DNA of 64,000 nucleotides from Amycolatopsis mongoliensis (GCF_030285665.1 NZ_CP127295.1:9114001-9178000); one strand, 5' to 3'. Shown: positions 18,530-28,064, numbered from the stretch's first letter. Notes: generated by a model from the sequence alone, not told the origin. Translations and numbers: made by a program.

Positions 18530-19396
18530 TCAGCCGCCGATCCGGGCGCCGACCGCGGCGAGCGCGACGGTAACCGGCTGGAAGAACGTCACGCCGCCGG
18601 TGCGGCAGTCGCCGCTGCCGCCGGAGGTCAGGCCGATCGCGCTGCCGTCGCGGGTGAACAGTGGTCCGCCGCTGTCGCCGCCCTCGGCGCACACCGTGGT
18701 CTGGATGAGCCCGGTGACCCGGCCCTCCGGGTAGTTCACGGTGGCCTTCAGCGCGGTGACCCGGCCCTGGTGCAGCCCCGTGGTGCTGCCCATCCGGAGC
18801 ACCTGCTGGTTCACCTTCGCCGCGGCCGCCTGCGTGATCTTCACCGTCCGGCCGCCGCGGACGTCGACCACGCTGGGCGCCTCGGTCGCGGCGTCGTTGT
18901 AGGTGAGCAAGGAAAAATCGCCGGCACCGGGGAACGTCGCCTGCTGGACGGTCGCCGCCGGCCGGCCGCCTTGCGCTGTCGACCACTGCCGGCCGGCCGC
19001 GGCGCAATGGCCGGCGGTCAGGAAACCGGGACTGCCGTCGTTCGTGGTCACGTTGAATCCCAGGGAACACCGGGCCCGGCCGGTGAAGATCGCGTCGCCG
19101 CCGTCGGCGAACAGGGTGAGCACCCCGGGCGTTCGCTCGACCCGGATCGGTTTGCCGCGGGTGGCCGCCATCAGGCGGTCCCACTGGCCGCCTTGCACCG
19201 TACTGTCGGCCGTGACGACCGTTTGGCCGGTTTGCGCGTCGACCGCCCACGCGGTGCCGGTGATGGCGCGTGCGGCCTCGTCCGAGCCCGCGGCGTCCGC
19301 TTGCGGGAGCGCGACGGCGGCGGTGCCGGCCGCCACGAGGGCGGCGGCCGCCACCAGGATCTTGCCTCTGCTGAACTTCCTGTGCCGGGAAGGCAT
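18530..19396 (-). CDS. Secreted trypsin-like serine protease (S1 family)
   Basis: A 288-aa secreted protease. A signal peptide (basic start, hydrophobic VAAAALVAAGTAAVALP, cut near ADA-AG) is followed by a short pro-region and a chymotrypsin-fold domain: His130 in FLTAGHCA, Asp160 in GAGDFSLL and Ser242 in GGDSGGPLF, with Cys110 and Cys131 placed for a disulfide. It matches the alpha-lytic/streptogrisin group in size and motifs. The ATG at 19396 has GGAGG eight bases upstream. It is convergent with nothing and stands alone between the SET gene and the kinase-regulator fusion. Confidence 0.93.
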   Translation of the reverse strand: MPSRHRKFSRGKILVAAAALVAAGTAAVALPQADAAGSDEAARAITGTAWAVDAQTGQTVVTADSTVQGGQWDRLMAATRGKPIRVERTPGVLTLFADGGDAIFTGRARCSLGFNVTTNDGSPGFLTAGHCAAAGRQWSTAQGGRPAATVQQATFPGAGDFSLLTYNDAATEAPSVVDVRGGRTVKITQAAAAKVNQQVLRMGSTTGLHQGRVTALKATVNYPEGRVTGLIQTTVCAEGGDSGGPLFTRDGSAIGLTSGGSGDCRTGGVTFFQPVTVALAAVGARIGG

Positions 19397-19520
19397 TTCG
19401 CTGACCTCCGTATTCGGTGATCGGGTTGTCACCCGGCTCCACGGGACGGCTGGCCGGCGCGTTCAGCGTTCCGGGGTTCCCGAGACGATCGGCTCGTGTC
19501 AAGTCGCCGATCGTCTCGGC

Positions 19521-21737
19521 TCAGCCGGCCGGCAGGATGCCCGCTTCGTGCGCGACGATCGCGGCCCGTACCCGGTTGTCGCAGCCCAGTTTTCCGAGGA
19601 TCCGGCTGACGTAGGTCTTGACGGTGCCCTCGCCCATGTACAGCTGCCGCGCGATTTCGGCGTTCGACGCCCCGAGCCCGACCTGGACCAGGACCTCGCG
19701 TTCCCGCGCGGTCAGCGTGCTCACCAGCCGGCCCGCCGCGTCGTCGTCGGTGGCCAGGTACCGGTTGATGAGGTCCTTGGTGATCCGCGGCGACAGCACG
19801 GCGCCGCCGCGGGCGACCGCCCGCACCGCCTGGATGAGCTCCTGCGGGCCGGTGTCCTTGAGGATGAACCCGGTCGCGCCGCCTCGCAGCGCCCGGGAAA
19901 TGTAGCCCGGCTCCCCGAACGTCGTCAGCATGACGACCTTGAGCGCCGGCACGCGCCGGGTGAGCTGTTCGACGGCGGTCATGCCGTCGACGTCGGGCAT
20001 GCGGATGTCCATGAGCGCGACGTCGAGCGGCATCCGGCAGGCCAGTTCGACCGCTTCGCCACCGTCCCCGGCCTCGGCGACGACCTCGATGTCCTCGGCG
20101 TGCTGCAACACGAGCCGGATCCCGGTCCGCAGCAGTTGCTCGTCGTCGGCCAGCAGCACCCGGATGCGTTCCACGGCGTCAGGCCTGGGGCAGGGTGAAC
20201 CTGGTCTGTCGACCAGGATGCCGGAGCGGAAGCAGTAGCGTTCGATCATGGCGGTGTCTTCCTCGGTGTAGGTGGTGGCATAAGAGCAGTCCGCGGCCGC
20301 GGGCGGGGGTGGTTCGGCGCCGCGCGCGGCGCGGTGGGCCAGCGGGTCGTCCGGGCCGACGACGTCGGCGACCTGCTCCTGGGCGACACCGATGCCGACC
20401 GAGTCGAACCGATCACCGATGCCGGGCGCGTCGAAGAGCACCATGCTGAACACGGTCACCAGGATCGCGACCGCTCCGGCCAGCCCGGTGGCCAGCACCA
20501 CCGCCGTGCCGAGCCGGGCCCACCGGTCATCCGGCTCCTCGCCGGTTCCGGGCTCCGGCCCGGGCCGGCCGGGCGGCGTGATGTCCAGCGGCACCTCGGC
20601 CACCAACCGGAACCCGCGGCCCGGCAGGGAGCCGGCGGTGAACGTGCCGCCCAGCAGCCGGACCCGTTCTTCGACTCCGACCAGGCCGAGACCGGAGCCT
20701 CGCGGGCTCGGATCACCGCGCCCGTCATCGACGACCCGCACGCGGACCCGGCCCGGTCCGCGATCCACGAAGACTTCGGCCTTCGCGCCGGCCGCGTGCC
20801 GGTAGACGTTGGTCAGGCCCTCCCGGACGATCCGGTGCACCGCCTGCCGGACCGGCAGCGTGGTGTCCGTCAGGTCTTCGCCGTGCCAGGCCAGCTCGAC
20901 CTCGGCCCCGCCGGCCTGGGCTTGGCGGACGAGCTGCCGGATGTCCGACCGGGTGCCGGTGTGGTCCACCGGCTGGGTCGCGCCCGCTTCGCCCTGGTGC
21001 AAGATCCCGAGCGTCGCGCGCAGTTCGTCCATCGCGGTCTGCACGGTGCCCCGGATCAGCCGTACCGGCTCGGTGGCCCCGACCGGCCGCCCCGCGTCGA
21101 GTTCGAGGCTGCCGGCGTAGAGCGAGATGAGGCTGAGCCGGTGCCCGAGCAGGTCGTGCATCTCCTGCGCGATCCGGGACCGTTCCTGCAGCCGGGCGGC
21201 CGACGCCGCGAACCGCGTCTGCTGACGGAGGGCACCGATCAGCCGTTCCCGCTGGGCCAGCAGCACCTGCACCACGACGGGCCCCACGACGCAGACAACG
21301 GCCACGACCCCGAAGCCGGCGAGCGCGGTCGGCCACTGGTAGCCCGATTCGATCAACGCGATCGTGAACGGGGCCGGCGCGGCCACGGCCAGCGCGGCAC
21401 ATCGCCACCGGACGGACCGCGTCCGCGCGGCCACGCCGTAGGACGTCAAGGCCAGCGTGACTCCGGCAGCCGGGTACCACCCCACCACGAACGCCGCGGC
21501 GAGAAGAGCGAACACGGGAAACCGGCGGCGGACAGCGGCGGGCGCGATCGCCGCGCCGGCTACGAGCACACCGATGCCGGGCCGGTCGCAGGGTGCGGGG
21601 CTCCAGGCCACGGTGATGTACTGCGTGGCCAAGTAGGTCACCCCGCCGGCGAAGGCGAGCAAGGCCAGTTCCCGGCCGCAGACCCCCGCTCGCGAAGCGA
21701 GCCGTGGCGCCACCACCGAGACGGGGAATCCGGTCAT
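19521..21737 (-). CDS. Hybrid NarL-type sensor kinase fused to its response regulator
   Basis: One 738-aa frame holds a whole sensor kinase and a whole response regulator. Residues about 20-160 are membrane helices, QEMHDLLGHRLSLIS near 203 carries the histidine, the HATPase ends near 395, then comes one more membrane segment (LATGLAGAVAILVTVFSMVL) and a cysteine-containing extracytoplasmic tail. Residues 522-738 are a NarL regulator (LADDEQ, ALMDIRMPD, C-terminal HTH). In another frame the kinase tail would read RFTLPQA and stop at 20181-20179, just before a GTG at 20174 that would start a normal regulator. The fusion may therefore come from a recent indel or a sequencing error. Confidence 0.87.
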   Translation of the reverse strand: MTGFPVSVVAPRLASRAGVCGRELALLAFAGGVTYLATQYITVAWSPAPCDRPGIGVLVAGAAIAPAAVRRRFPVFALLAAAFVVGWYPAAGVTLALTSYGVAARTRSVRWRCAALAVAAPAPFTIALIESGYQWPTALAGFGVVAVVCVVGPVVVQVLLAQRERLIGALRQQTRFAASAARLQERSRIAQEMHDLLGHRLSLISLYAGSLELDAGRPVGATEPVRLIRGTVQTAMDELRATLGILHQGEAGATQPVDHTGTRSDIRQLVRQAQAGGAEVELAWHGEDLTDTTLPVRQAVHRIVREGLTNVYRHAAGAKAEVFVDRGPGRVRVRVVDDGRGDPSPRGSGLGLVGVEERVRLLGGTFTAGSLPGRGFRLVAEVPLDITPPGRPGPEPGTGEEPDDRWARLGTAVVLATGLAGAVAILVTVFSMVLFDAPGIGDRFDSVGIGVAQEQVADVVGPDDPLAHRAARGAEPPPPAAADCSYATTYTEEDTAMIERYCFRSGILVDRPGSPCPRPDAVERIRVLLADDEQLLRTGIRLVLQHAEDIEVVAEAGDGGEAVELACRMPLDVALMDIRMPDVDGMTAVEQLTRRVPALKVVMLTTFGEPGYISRALRGGATGFILKDTGPQELIQAVRAVARGGAVLSPRITKDLINRYLATDDDAAGRLVSTLTAREREVLVQVGLGASNAEIARQLYMGEGTVKTYVSRILGKLGCDNRVRAAIVAHEAGILPAG

Positions 21738-21880
21738 ATCCGGTTCTACGTACCGTGCCCCCCGACGGTTCTCGGCACTTCACCGAACGTCGCGAATCCG
21801 CGGTGAGAAGCGGCCGCCACGGTGATGCAACCAGCCGGGCCCTTCCGTTCGAGAAACAACGGAACCTTGGAGGGCTACCG

Positions 21881-22110
21881 ATGAAAGGCTGTCTGCCGTC
21901 TCGGGCGTGCTGCTTCTCGTCCTGATCGCCGCGGCCTGCGGCCGCAACGAACAGGGGCCCGAAGGCGGGCAGGCACTGCGCGCCCCATCGTACGAACCAC
22001 GGGAACTCGCCGACCGCGGCCCGCTCCACCCGCCACTTCAGCTCGGCTCCCCTTCCGTACCGCCCAGGACGCACGCCGGACGTTCGCCCGCGAACGCCGG
22101 AAGAAACCCG
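21881..22110 (+). pseudogene. Frameshifted lipoprotein gene
   Basis: A good ribosome site (GGAGGG, 7 bases) precedes an ATG at 21881, but that frame stops after 14 codons. One frame over, starting within the first codons, the sequence reads a full lipoprotein signal: LSAVSGVLLLVLIAAAC followed by GRNEQGPEGG, with the lipobox cysteine. A single-base change near 21885-21895 explains this. Downstream the frame runs into repetitive basic/proline-rich sequence with no family resemblance, so the mature part has decayed or was cut short near 22100. Confidence 0.5.
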
Positions 22111-22284
22111 CACCACGGACACCGCCGCGATCAAGGAGATCGCCGCCGCCGCGTGCTCGTTGCCGACCCGCCCCAGGACGCTGCCCGTCGGCGGCCCAGC
22201 GGTACGTGGTCAGGTAACCGCTGCCGGAGGCAACGGCCCCGCTGCGCACCGCCACGGTCAGCCCGTGCTCCCCCGTGCCCAGCG

Positions 22285-22735
22285 AGGATCGCCCGGGTGG
22301 CGAGCCCGTACCGCCTCGCGGCCACCTCCGCGTGGCGCAGGAAACTCGAGTAAACACCGGCGTAGCCCAGGCTGAGGGTCTCCCGGTCCACGCGGACCTC
22401 GCGGTCCTGCAACGGACGCACGAGGTCGTCGGCCGCGTCCATCAGCGGGAACAGGTCGCAGCCGTGCTCGAGGCCCAGCAGATCGGCGACCGCGATGAAC
22501 GCTTCGAGGGGACAGTTCCCCGCGCCCGCGCCCTGCCCGGCCAGGGACGCGTCCACCCGGACCGCGCCGTTCTCCACCGCCACCACGCTGTTCGCAACGC
22601 CGAGCGCGAGATTGTGGTGGGCGTGGATCCCCAGCTCCGTGGCGGCGTCCGGAACATCCCGGTAGAGGCGCGGAAGCGATCGCGCACGCCGTCCCTGGTC
22701 AGCCGCCCACCGGAATCGGTGACATACACACAATG
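22285..22735 (-). pseudogene. 4-hydroxy-2-oxovalerate aldolase fragment
   Basis: The minus strand reads [18 protein letters not shown] in one frame and then, after a shift near 22655, [36 protein letters not shown] and [16 protein letters not shown] in another. These are the conserved C-terminal parts of DmpG/BphI-type 4-hydroxy-2-oxovalerate aldolase, including the metal-binding HxH pair. The N-terminal half of the barrel is missing upstream and the end is scrambled after about 22295. No acetaldehyde dehydrogenase partner is present. Confidence 0.72.
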
Positions 22736-22931
22736 CGCGCCGGAGGACTGAACAGTTCACCTTCGGTTCGAGGGGCCGGACCCCGGCGGAGCCTTCGCGG
22801 ACGCCCTGGAGCCGTGGATCGGCAGGTTTCCGGCAACCGACGTTCGCAGAAGCGCCGCGTCTGCGAACCGGCCAGCTCGCCGACCCGCGCTGTCCGGCAC
22901 CATCGCCCGCCGAAACACCGGTTCCAGGGCG

Positions 22932-22975
22932 ACAGTGGCGCGAACTGCCACAACGATGGCAGATTCTGCCACTGT
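22932..22975. promoter_or_regulatory. Nested inverted repeats upstream of the SDR-AraC operon
   Basis: An outer pair ACAGTGGC (22932-22939) and GCCACTGT (22968-22975) encloses an inner palindrome TGGCAGATTCTGCCA (22957-22971) and a further GCCA/TGGC match. The element lies 65-110 bp before the ATG of the short-chain dehydrogenase and is the only structured sequence there. It is a plausible binding site for the downstream AraC-type regulator or another dimeric repressor. Confidence 0.45.
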
Positions 22976-23039
22976 GCTCGGCGACTGAGCTACGTAGCGT
23001 GAAGGCAGCCCGAAACGCCGAGCCGAAGGAGTCACCGAC

Positions 23040-23996
23040 ATGTCCTGGTCACTGGCCGATGTTCCCGATCAGAGCGGCCGCGTCGCGGTGGTGACCGGCG
23101 CCAACGGCGGCCTCGGCCTGGCGACGGCACTGGCGCTGGCCGGCAAGGGCGCCCACGTCGTCATGGCGGCCCGCGACGCCGCCAAAGCCGCTCTGGCCCG
23201 CGATCGCATCCGTGCGGAGAGTCCGGGCGCGTCGGTGGAGATCGTCGCACTCGACCTCGGATCGCTCGCATCCGTCGAACAGGCCGCCGGGCAGATCCTG
23301 GCGGCGCATCCCGCTATCGATCTGCTGATCACCAACGCCGGGGTGATGGCCATGCCGCAGGGGCGCACGGCCGACGGGTTCGAAACCCAGCTCGGCGTCA
23401 ACCACCTCGGCCACTGGGCCCTGACCTCGCACCTGCTGCCCGCCCTGGTACGGACCCGCGACGCCCGGGTCGTCACGGTGACCAGCGGGGCCCAGCACAC
23501 CGGCCGCCCCCTGGACCCGGCTGACCCGTTCCGGCTGGGCGACTACGACCCGTGGCGCGCGTACGCCGACTCCAAACTCGCCAACCGGCACTTCGCCCAG
23601 GGGCTGGACCGGCGGTTCCGGGAGGCGGGCCTGTCCGCGAGGGCCTTGACCGCCCACCCGGGGATGACGAACTCCGACCTCCAGGCCACCACGGTCGCCG
23701 CGGGCGGCGGCGGCTCCTCGGCCCGGTTCTTCCTGGTCGCCACCCGCCGGATCGGAATGGACACCGAGCGCGGGGCGCTGAGCCAGTTGCGCGCGGCGAC
23801 CGACCCGCGCGCCGTCGGCGGCACCATGTACGGCCCGCGCTGGAGCACCGTCGGCGCGCCAGTCCGGCGCCGCTTGGTCCGGCGCGGCGACGATCAGGCG
23901 ATCCGCCTGCTGTGGCAGGTCTCCCGGCAGCTGACCGGGCTCGACGTCGACGTCGCCCAGACCGCGACGCAGACCACGCGGGAGCCTCGGCCGTGA
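23040..23996 (+). CDS. Short-chain dehydrogenase/reductase
   Basis: A 318-aa SDR of the retinol-dehydrogenase/WW-domain oxidoreductase-like type. Cofactor motif [15 protein letters not shown] near residue 20, the NNAG-equivalent [10 protein letters not shown] near 100, and the YADSKLAN active-site block (Tyr-x3-Lys) near 177 with the upstream serine in VTSGAQH. NADP(H) use is likely from the basic residue after the first strands. The ATG at 23040 follows GAAGGAG. Its stop overlaps the GTG of an AraC gene, so regulator and enzyme are co-expressed. The substrate is probably a lipophilic alcohol or ketone. Confidence 0.9.
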   Translation: MSWSLADVPDQSGRVAVVTGANGGLGLATALALAGKGAHVVMAARDAAKAALARDRIRAESPGASVEIVALDLGSLASVEQAAGQILAAHPAIDLLITNAGVMAMPQGRTADGFETQLGVNHLGHWALTSHLLPALVRTRDARVVTVTSGAQHTGRPLDPADPFRLGDYDPWRAYADSKLANRHFAQGLDRRFREAGLSARALTAHPGMTNSDLQATTVAAGGGGSSARFFLVATRRIGMDTERGALSQLRAATDPRAVGGTMYGPRWSTVGAPVRRRLVRRGDDQAIRLLWQVSRQLTGLDVDVAQTATQTTREPRP

Positions 23997-24988
23997 CGGA
24001 GGGCAGGTTCACGCTCAGCCCGGCGACCAACGCCGTGCTCGCCGACCTAGGCGTGCCCACCGGACAGCTGCTGCGCGCTGCGGGACTGCCCGAGGATCTG
24101 TTCCTCGACAAGCAAGCGACGCTCACCCCGGCCCAGTTCTACCGGTGCTGGACAGCCTTGGAGGAGATCTCCGGCGACCCGGCGCTCGGCGTGACCCTCG
24201 CCCGGGCTACGCGCGCCGAGACGTTCCAGCCACCGATTTTCGCCGCGCTCTGCAGCCCCGACCTCCGCCACGCGGCGGACCGGCTCGCCACGTACAAACG
24301 GCTGCTGGGCCCGCTGCGGCTGGGCGTGGACACCGAACGCGAGGGACTGACCCTGACCATCCGCTGGGCGTCGGAGCCGCTGCCACCGCAGAGCTTCATC
24401 GCGTACGAACTCGTGTCGTGGGTGGCGCTCGCCCGGCTGGGCACCCGCAGGCTGGTGCATCCGCAGCGGATCACCATGCCGGAACCACCGCGGGGCGCGG
24501 CCGTCCAGGCGTACCAGGACTACCTCGGTGTTCCGGTGGCGCACGGAGCCGAGCCCACGGTGACCTTCACCGCCCTCGACGCCCGTTGCCCGTTCCTGAC
24601 CGCGAACATCGAAATGTGGCAGGTCTTCGAGCCCGAGCTGCGCCGCCGCCTCGCCGATCTCGACCGGGTGGAGTCGACCGCCGACCGGGTCCGCGCCGCC
24701 CTGCTCGAGCTGCTGCCCGCCGGCCGGTGCGGCGTCCCCGACGTCGCCCGGCGGCTGGCGCTGAGCCACCGCACCCTCCAGCGGCGGCTGGCCGCGGAGC
24801 AGACGAGCTTCCAAGCGGTGCTGGAAGAGACCCGGCACGCCCTGGCCCGGCACTACCTGGAACGCCCCGACGTCTCCGTCACCGAAATCGCGCTACTGCT
24901 CGGCTACGACGATCCCAGTTCGTTCTACCGGGCCTTCCACCAGTGGTCCGGGACCACTCCGCAGCAAGCCCGAGCCGCCGCGACCTGA
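23993..24988 (+). CDS. AraC family regulator with Arabinose_bd-type N-terminus
   Basis: A 331-aa regulator. Residues about 15-200 resemble the Arabinose_bd/OruR-like sensory domain (RAAGLPEDLFLDKQATLTPAQF is typical); residues about 230-331 are the AraC DNA-binding domain with VPDVARRLALSHRTLQRRL and VTEIALLLGYDDPSSFYRAF. The GTG start overlaps the SDR stop (GTGA). It probably senses the substrate or product of the SDR and may act at the inverted repeats upstream of the operon. It is convergent with kdgK, 58 bp apart. Confidence 0.9.
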   Translation: MTEGRFTLSPATNAVLADLGVPTGQLLRAAGLPEDLFLDKQATLTPAQFYRCWTALEEISGDPALGVTLARATRAETFQPPIFAALCSPDLRHAADRLATYKRLLGPLRLGVDTEREGLTLTIRWASEPLPPQSFIAYELVSWVALARLGTRRLVHPQRITMPEPPRGAAVQAYQDYLGVPVAHGAEPTVTFTALDARCPFLTANIEMWQVFEPELRRRLADLDRVESTADRVRAALLELLPAGRCGVPDVARRLALSHRTLQRRLAAEQTSFQAVLEETRHALARHYLERPDVSVTEIALLLGYDDPSSFYRAFHQWSGTTPQQARAAAT

Positions 24989-25046
24989 ACAACCGTGACT
25001 CGCCGATGCGGCGCGAAATCCACACGCGCACCCGGTCGATTCGGGT

Positions 25047-25997
25047 TCAGCGGATCACATCGGACGTCTCCGACACCGACAGGGCTGCGCGCGTCGGCAG
25101 GGCTTCCCAGTCGCCGGGGACTGTGCACATCAGGGCGCCCGCTCTTGCGGCCGTTTCCAAGCGGGTGGCGATGTCACGGCCGGCGAGGCGCTCGGCGAGA
25201 TAGGCGCCGACGAAGGCGTCACCCGCGCCGACCGGGTCCACCGGCCTGATCGGGAAGGCCGCCTGTTCGTGGATCCGCCCGCCAGCTCTGGCCAACGCGC
25301 CGTCGGCGCCCAGTTTCAGCACCGCTTCCGCCGGCCCCAGTGCCGCGAGTCCGTCGGCCAGTTCGACGGCACTTCCGGTATCGGTGCCGAGCAGGAGCCG
25401 CGCCTCGTCGTCGCCTGCGAAGACGATGTCCGCGTCGGTGACCAGCTCGCGGAGCACCTGCCTTGCTGCTTCGGGCGTCCACAACGCCGAGCGGTAGTTG
25501 ACGTCGACCGAGACGGTGACGCCGGCGGATCGGGCGATGTCGACGGCCTTGCGCACGGCTGCGGCGGGACTTTCGCCCAGCGCCGGCGTGATTCCCGTGA
25601 CGTGCAGCAGTGCGGCTCCCGCGATCAGGTCGGTGTCCACGTCGGCGGGCGACAGCCGCGCGCCGGCCCCGTGCGCGCGGTAGTACCAAACCCGGGTGGC
25701 TCCGCCCGGTGGACGTTCCTTGAGCATCAACCCGGTGGGTGCGACCGGGTCCCGGTGGGCGTGGACGTCGACTCGTTCCGCGGTGAGCTCACGGACGACC
25801 TTGTCGCCGATCGAGTCCGCACCGAGCCGGCCGATCCAGCTCACCGGCGTGCCGAGCCGGGCCAGCGCGATGGCCACATTGCTTTCCGCGCCGCCGACGC
25901 CCAGCGTCATGGTCGGCACGTGCTGCAGGTGCCCGACAGCGTCCGCGGTCAGCAGACCCATCGTCTCGCCGAGGGTCACGACTCCGCGTCGGCTCAT
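25047..25997 (-). CDS. kdgK: 2-keto-3-deoxygluconate kinase (PfkB family)
   Basis: A 316-aa sugar kinase of the ribokinase fold. The GGAESNVAIALARLG motif near residue 35 and the ATP/catalytic motif DPVGAGDAFVGAYLA near 250 are clear. In this operon, between mannonate dehydratase and KDPG aldolase functions, it should phosphorylate 2-keto-3-deoxygluconate to 2-keto-3-deoxy-6-phosphogluconate. The ATG at 25997 overlaps the aldolase stop by ATGA. It is the last gene of the eight-gene unit and is followed by a short convergent gap. Confidence 0.9.
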   Translation of the reverse strand: MSRRGVVTLGETMGLLTADAVGHLQHVPTMTLGVGGAESNVAIALARLGTPVSWIGRLGADSIGDKVVRELTAERVDVHAHRDPVAPTGLMLKERPPGGATRVWYYRAHGAGARLSPADVDTDLIAGAALLHVTGITPALGESPAAAVRKAVDIARSAGVTVSVDVNYRSALWTPEAARQVLRELVTDADIVFAGDDEARLLLGTDTGSAVELADGLAALGPAEAVLKLGADGALARAGGRIHEQAAFPIRPVDPVGAGDAFVGAYLAERLAGRDIATRLETAARAGALMCTVPGDWEALPTRAALSVSETSDVIR

Positions 25998-26647
25998 CGG
26001 GCTCCCGCCGCCGCTCCCAGTGCCCACCGGGCGCGGCCGGCGAGCGCGTCGAGATCGCCGCCGGCCAGCGCATCGCCCAGGAGGACACCACCGAGACCGA
26101 CGGCGAGCGCACCGGCCCGCAGCCAGGCCCCGACGTCCTCCAGCGCGATCCCGCCGGTCGCCATCACCCGTAGCTCGGGGACCGGCTCGCGGACGGCTTT
26201 CAGATGCCCCGGTCCGACGGTCGAGGCGGGGAAGAGCTTCACGGCAGCGGCTCCGGCATCCCACGCCGTGACCAGCTCGCTGGGCGTCATCCCCGCCGGG
26301 TAGACGGGGACACCGGCCGCGAGACCGACCCGGAGCACCTCCGCGTCGAACACCGGGCTGACCAGAAAGGACGCTCCAGCCTCGACACACCGGCGAGCGA
26401 AATCGCCTCCGCGGACACTGCCCATCCCGATGTCGGCGGCTTCGCCGAGTTCACGACGCAGCGTGGTCAGGGCCTCGAGCGCGCCCGGTGTCGTCCGGGT
26501 GAGCTCGAGGACACCAACTCCCTCGTCGTGCAGGACGCGCGCCGCCGGGAGCAAGGAGACAGGCGAATGCGCCCGCAGGATGGCGACCACCCCGCTGCGC
26601 AGCAGTGCGTCACTCGGGGACGGCCGGCTCAGCAACGCGCCCGTCAC
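25994..26647 (-). CDS. eda: 2-keto-3-deoxy-6-phosphogluconate (KDPG) aldolase
   Basis: A 217-aa class I aldolase. The proton-relay glutamate lies in GVLELTRTT, the phosphate/substrate segment in IGMGSVRGGDF, and the Schiff-base lysine in AAVKLFPASTVG. It cleaves KDPG to pyruvate and glyceraldehyde 3-phosphate, the last step of the pathway. The GTG start at 26647 overlaps the transporter stop and its own stop overlaps the kinase start, so the three are tightly coupled. Length is normal for the family. Confidence 0.93.
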   Translation of the reverse strand: MTGALLSRPSPSDALLRSGVVAILRAHSPVSLLPAARVLHDEGVGVLELTRTTPGALEALTTLRRELGEAADIGMGSVRGGDFARRCVEAGASFLVSPVFDAEVLRVGLAAGVPVYPAGMTPSELVTAWDAGAAAVKLFPASTVGPGHLKAVREPVPELRVMATGGIALEDVGAWLRAGALAVGLGGVLLGDALAGGDLDALAGRARWALGAAAGAR

Positions 26648-28014
26648 GGCCGCACCACGGCTTCCGTGGCGTCCTCGGGGACAGTCAGGTCGCGGTCCCG
26701 GGTTTCCGGGGCGAACCGGGCGGCGACCAGGCTGATGCCCATCATGACCATCATGTAGATCGCGACCGGTACCCAGGACCCGGCGAAGGCACTGATCAGG
26801 GCCGTGCAGATCAGCGGAGCCACGCCGCCGCCCAGCACGGAGGAGAACTCACGGCCGAGGGTGACGCCCGCGTAGCGGTAGCGGTTGCCGAACAGCTCCG
26901 GGAAGTAGCTCATCTGGACCCCCACCGCGCCCTGGCCGGCCAGGATGAAGCCGACCACCATGGTGACCAGGATGGCGATCGGCGAGCCGGTGTTCAGGGC
27001 GATGAACGAGGGCCCGGGCAGCAGGACGAGGGCGGTGACGATCGCCGAGTAGACGGGTTTGCGGCCGATCCGGTCGGACAGGACGCCGAAGCCGATGGCC
27101 GCGATACCGCCGCAGATCGCGCCGACGAGCAGCACCTTGGGCACGAACTGCTTGCTCACGCCTACCGAGGAGACCAGGTACGAGGCCATGAAGACCTGGT
27201 AGGTGTAGGACTGCGCGCTGACTCCGACGTTCATGAGCAGCACCAGGAACATGGGCCGCTTGCCGTGGCGGAAGATCTCGCCCACCGGTTTGCGTGGCTC
27301 GGCGTGCTGCTGCTTGAGCTCCTGGAACACCGGGCTCTCGGCAAGCTTGCGCCGGATGATCATTGCGGCGATGGTGACGAAGAGGCTGGAGAGGAAGACC
27401 AGCCGCCACCCCCAGCTCATCAGGGCCTCGTCCGGCAGGAGCTGGACGAGGATCCAGGCCAGGGCGCCAAGGGCGGTGCCCAGTGCCGCGCCGGTCATGA
27501 CCAGGGAGGCCAGCCGGCCGCGCCGGCCGATGCGGGCGGTCTCGGTGAGCAGGGTCGCGCCGCCGGACTGCTCGGCTCCCGCCCCGAACCCCTGGAAGAA
27601 GCGGCATAGGACGAGCAGCGCCGGCGCCAGGATGCCGACCTGCGGGTAGGTGGGCAGCAGGCCGATCGCGAGCGTCGAACCGCCCATCAGCAGCAGCGTG
27701 GCGATCAGCACCCACTTGCGCCCGAGCCGGTCGCCGTAGCGGGAGAAGAACAGCCCCCCGAGCGGCCGGGCCGCGAAGCCGACGGCGTACGCGCTGAAGC
27801 TCGCGAGGATGCCTGCCGCGGCCGAGATGTTGGGAAAGAACAGTTTCGAGAAAACGAGAGCCGACGCCGTGCCGTAGATGACGAAGTCGTACTGCTCGAG
27901 GGCCGTGCCGATGAGGCCGGCCCAGGCTGCGCGGCGGACCGCGGTGGGCGGCGGGTTCTGCGACACGGGCTGTCCGGATGAGACGGTGGCGCCGGTGCTG
28001 TCGGTGATGTCCAT
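26644..28014 (-). CDS. MHS-family MFS transporter, likely sugar-acid:proton symporter
   Basis: A 456-aa transporter with twelve hydrophobic segments. The loop 2-3 motif GDRLGRKWVLI, GTALEQYDFVIYG after an N-terminal cytoplasmic stretch, and RFFQGFGAGAEQSGG are those of the metabolite:H+ symporter (MHS) branch (ShiA, KgtP, ProP). The ATG at 28014 follows AGGAAGT. It sits inside the uronate/mannonate operon, so uptake of hexuronate, mannonate or a related sugar acid is the likely role. It starts 50 bp after the Zn dehydrogenase, the widest gap in the operon. Confidence 0.9.
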   Translation of the reverse strand: MDITDSTGATVSSGQPVSQNPPPTAVRRAAWAGLIGTALEQYDFVIYGTASALVFSKLFFPNISAAAGILASFSAYAVGFAARPLGGLFFSRYGDRLGRKWVLIATLLLMGGSTLAIGLLPTYPQVGILAPALLVLCRFFQGFGAGAEQSGGATLLTETARIGRRGRLASLVMTGAALGTALGALAWILVQLLPDEALMSWGWRLVFLSSLFVTIAAMIIRRKLAESPVFQELKQQHAEPRKPVGEIFRHGKRPMFLVLLMNVGVSAQSYTYQVFMASYLVSSVGVSKQFVPKVLLVGAICGGIAAIGFGVLSDRIGRKPVYSAIVTALVLLPGPSFIALNTGSPIAILVTMVVGFILAGQGAVGVQMSYFPELFGNRYRYAGVTLGREFSSVLGGGVAPLICTALISAFAGSWVPVAIYMMVMMGISLVAARFAPETRDRDLTVPEDATEAVVRP

Positions 28015-28064
28015 ACTTCCTCGGATGGAATCGTTGCCCTGTTCGGGCGGACGGACGGGGAGGA

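Noticed and set aside
11155..18573. A 2472-codon open frame on the plus strand
   Set aside because: It runs through the kinase and DUF418-like genes and antisense to the synthetase and SET genes, which have strong domain matches in other frames; long empty frames are expected at this GC content.
22757..23041. A 94-codon minus-strand frame upstream of the SDR gene
   Set aside because: Covers the palindromic promoter region, no ribosome site and no family.
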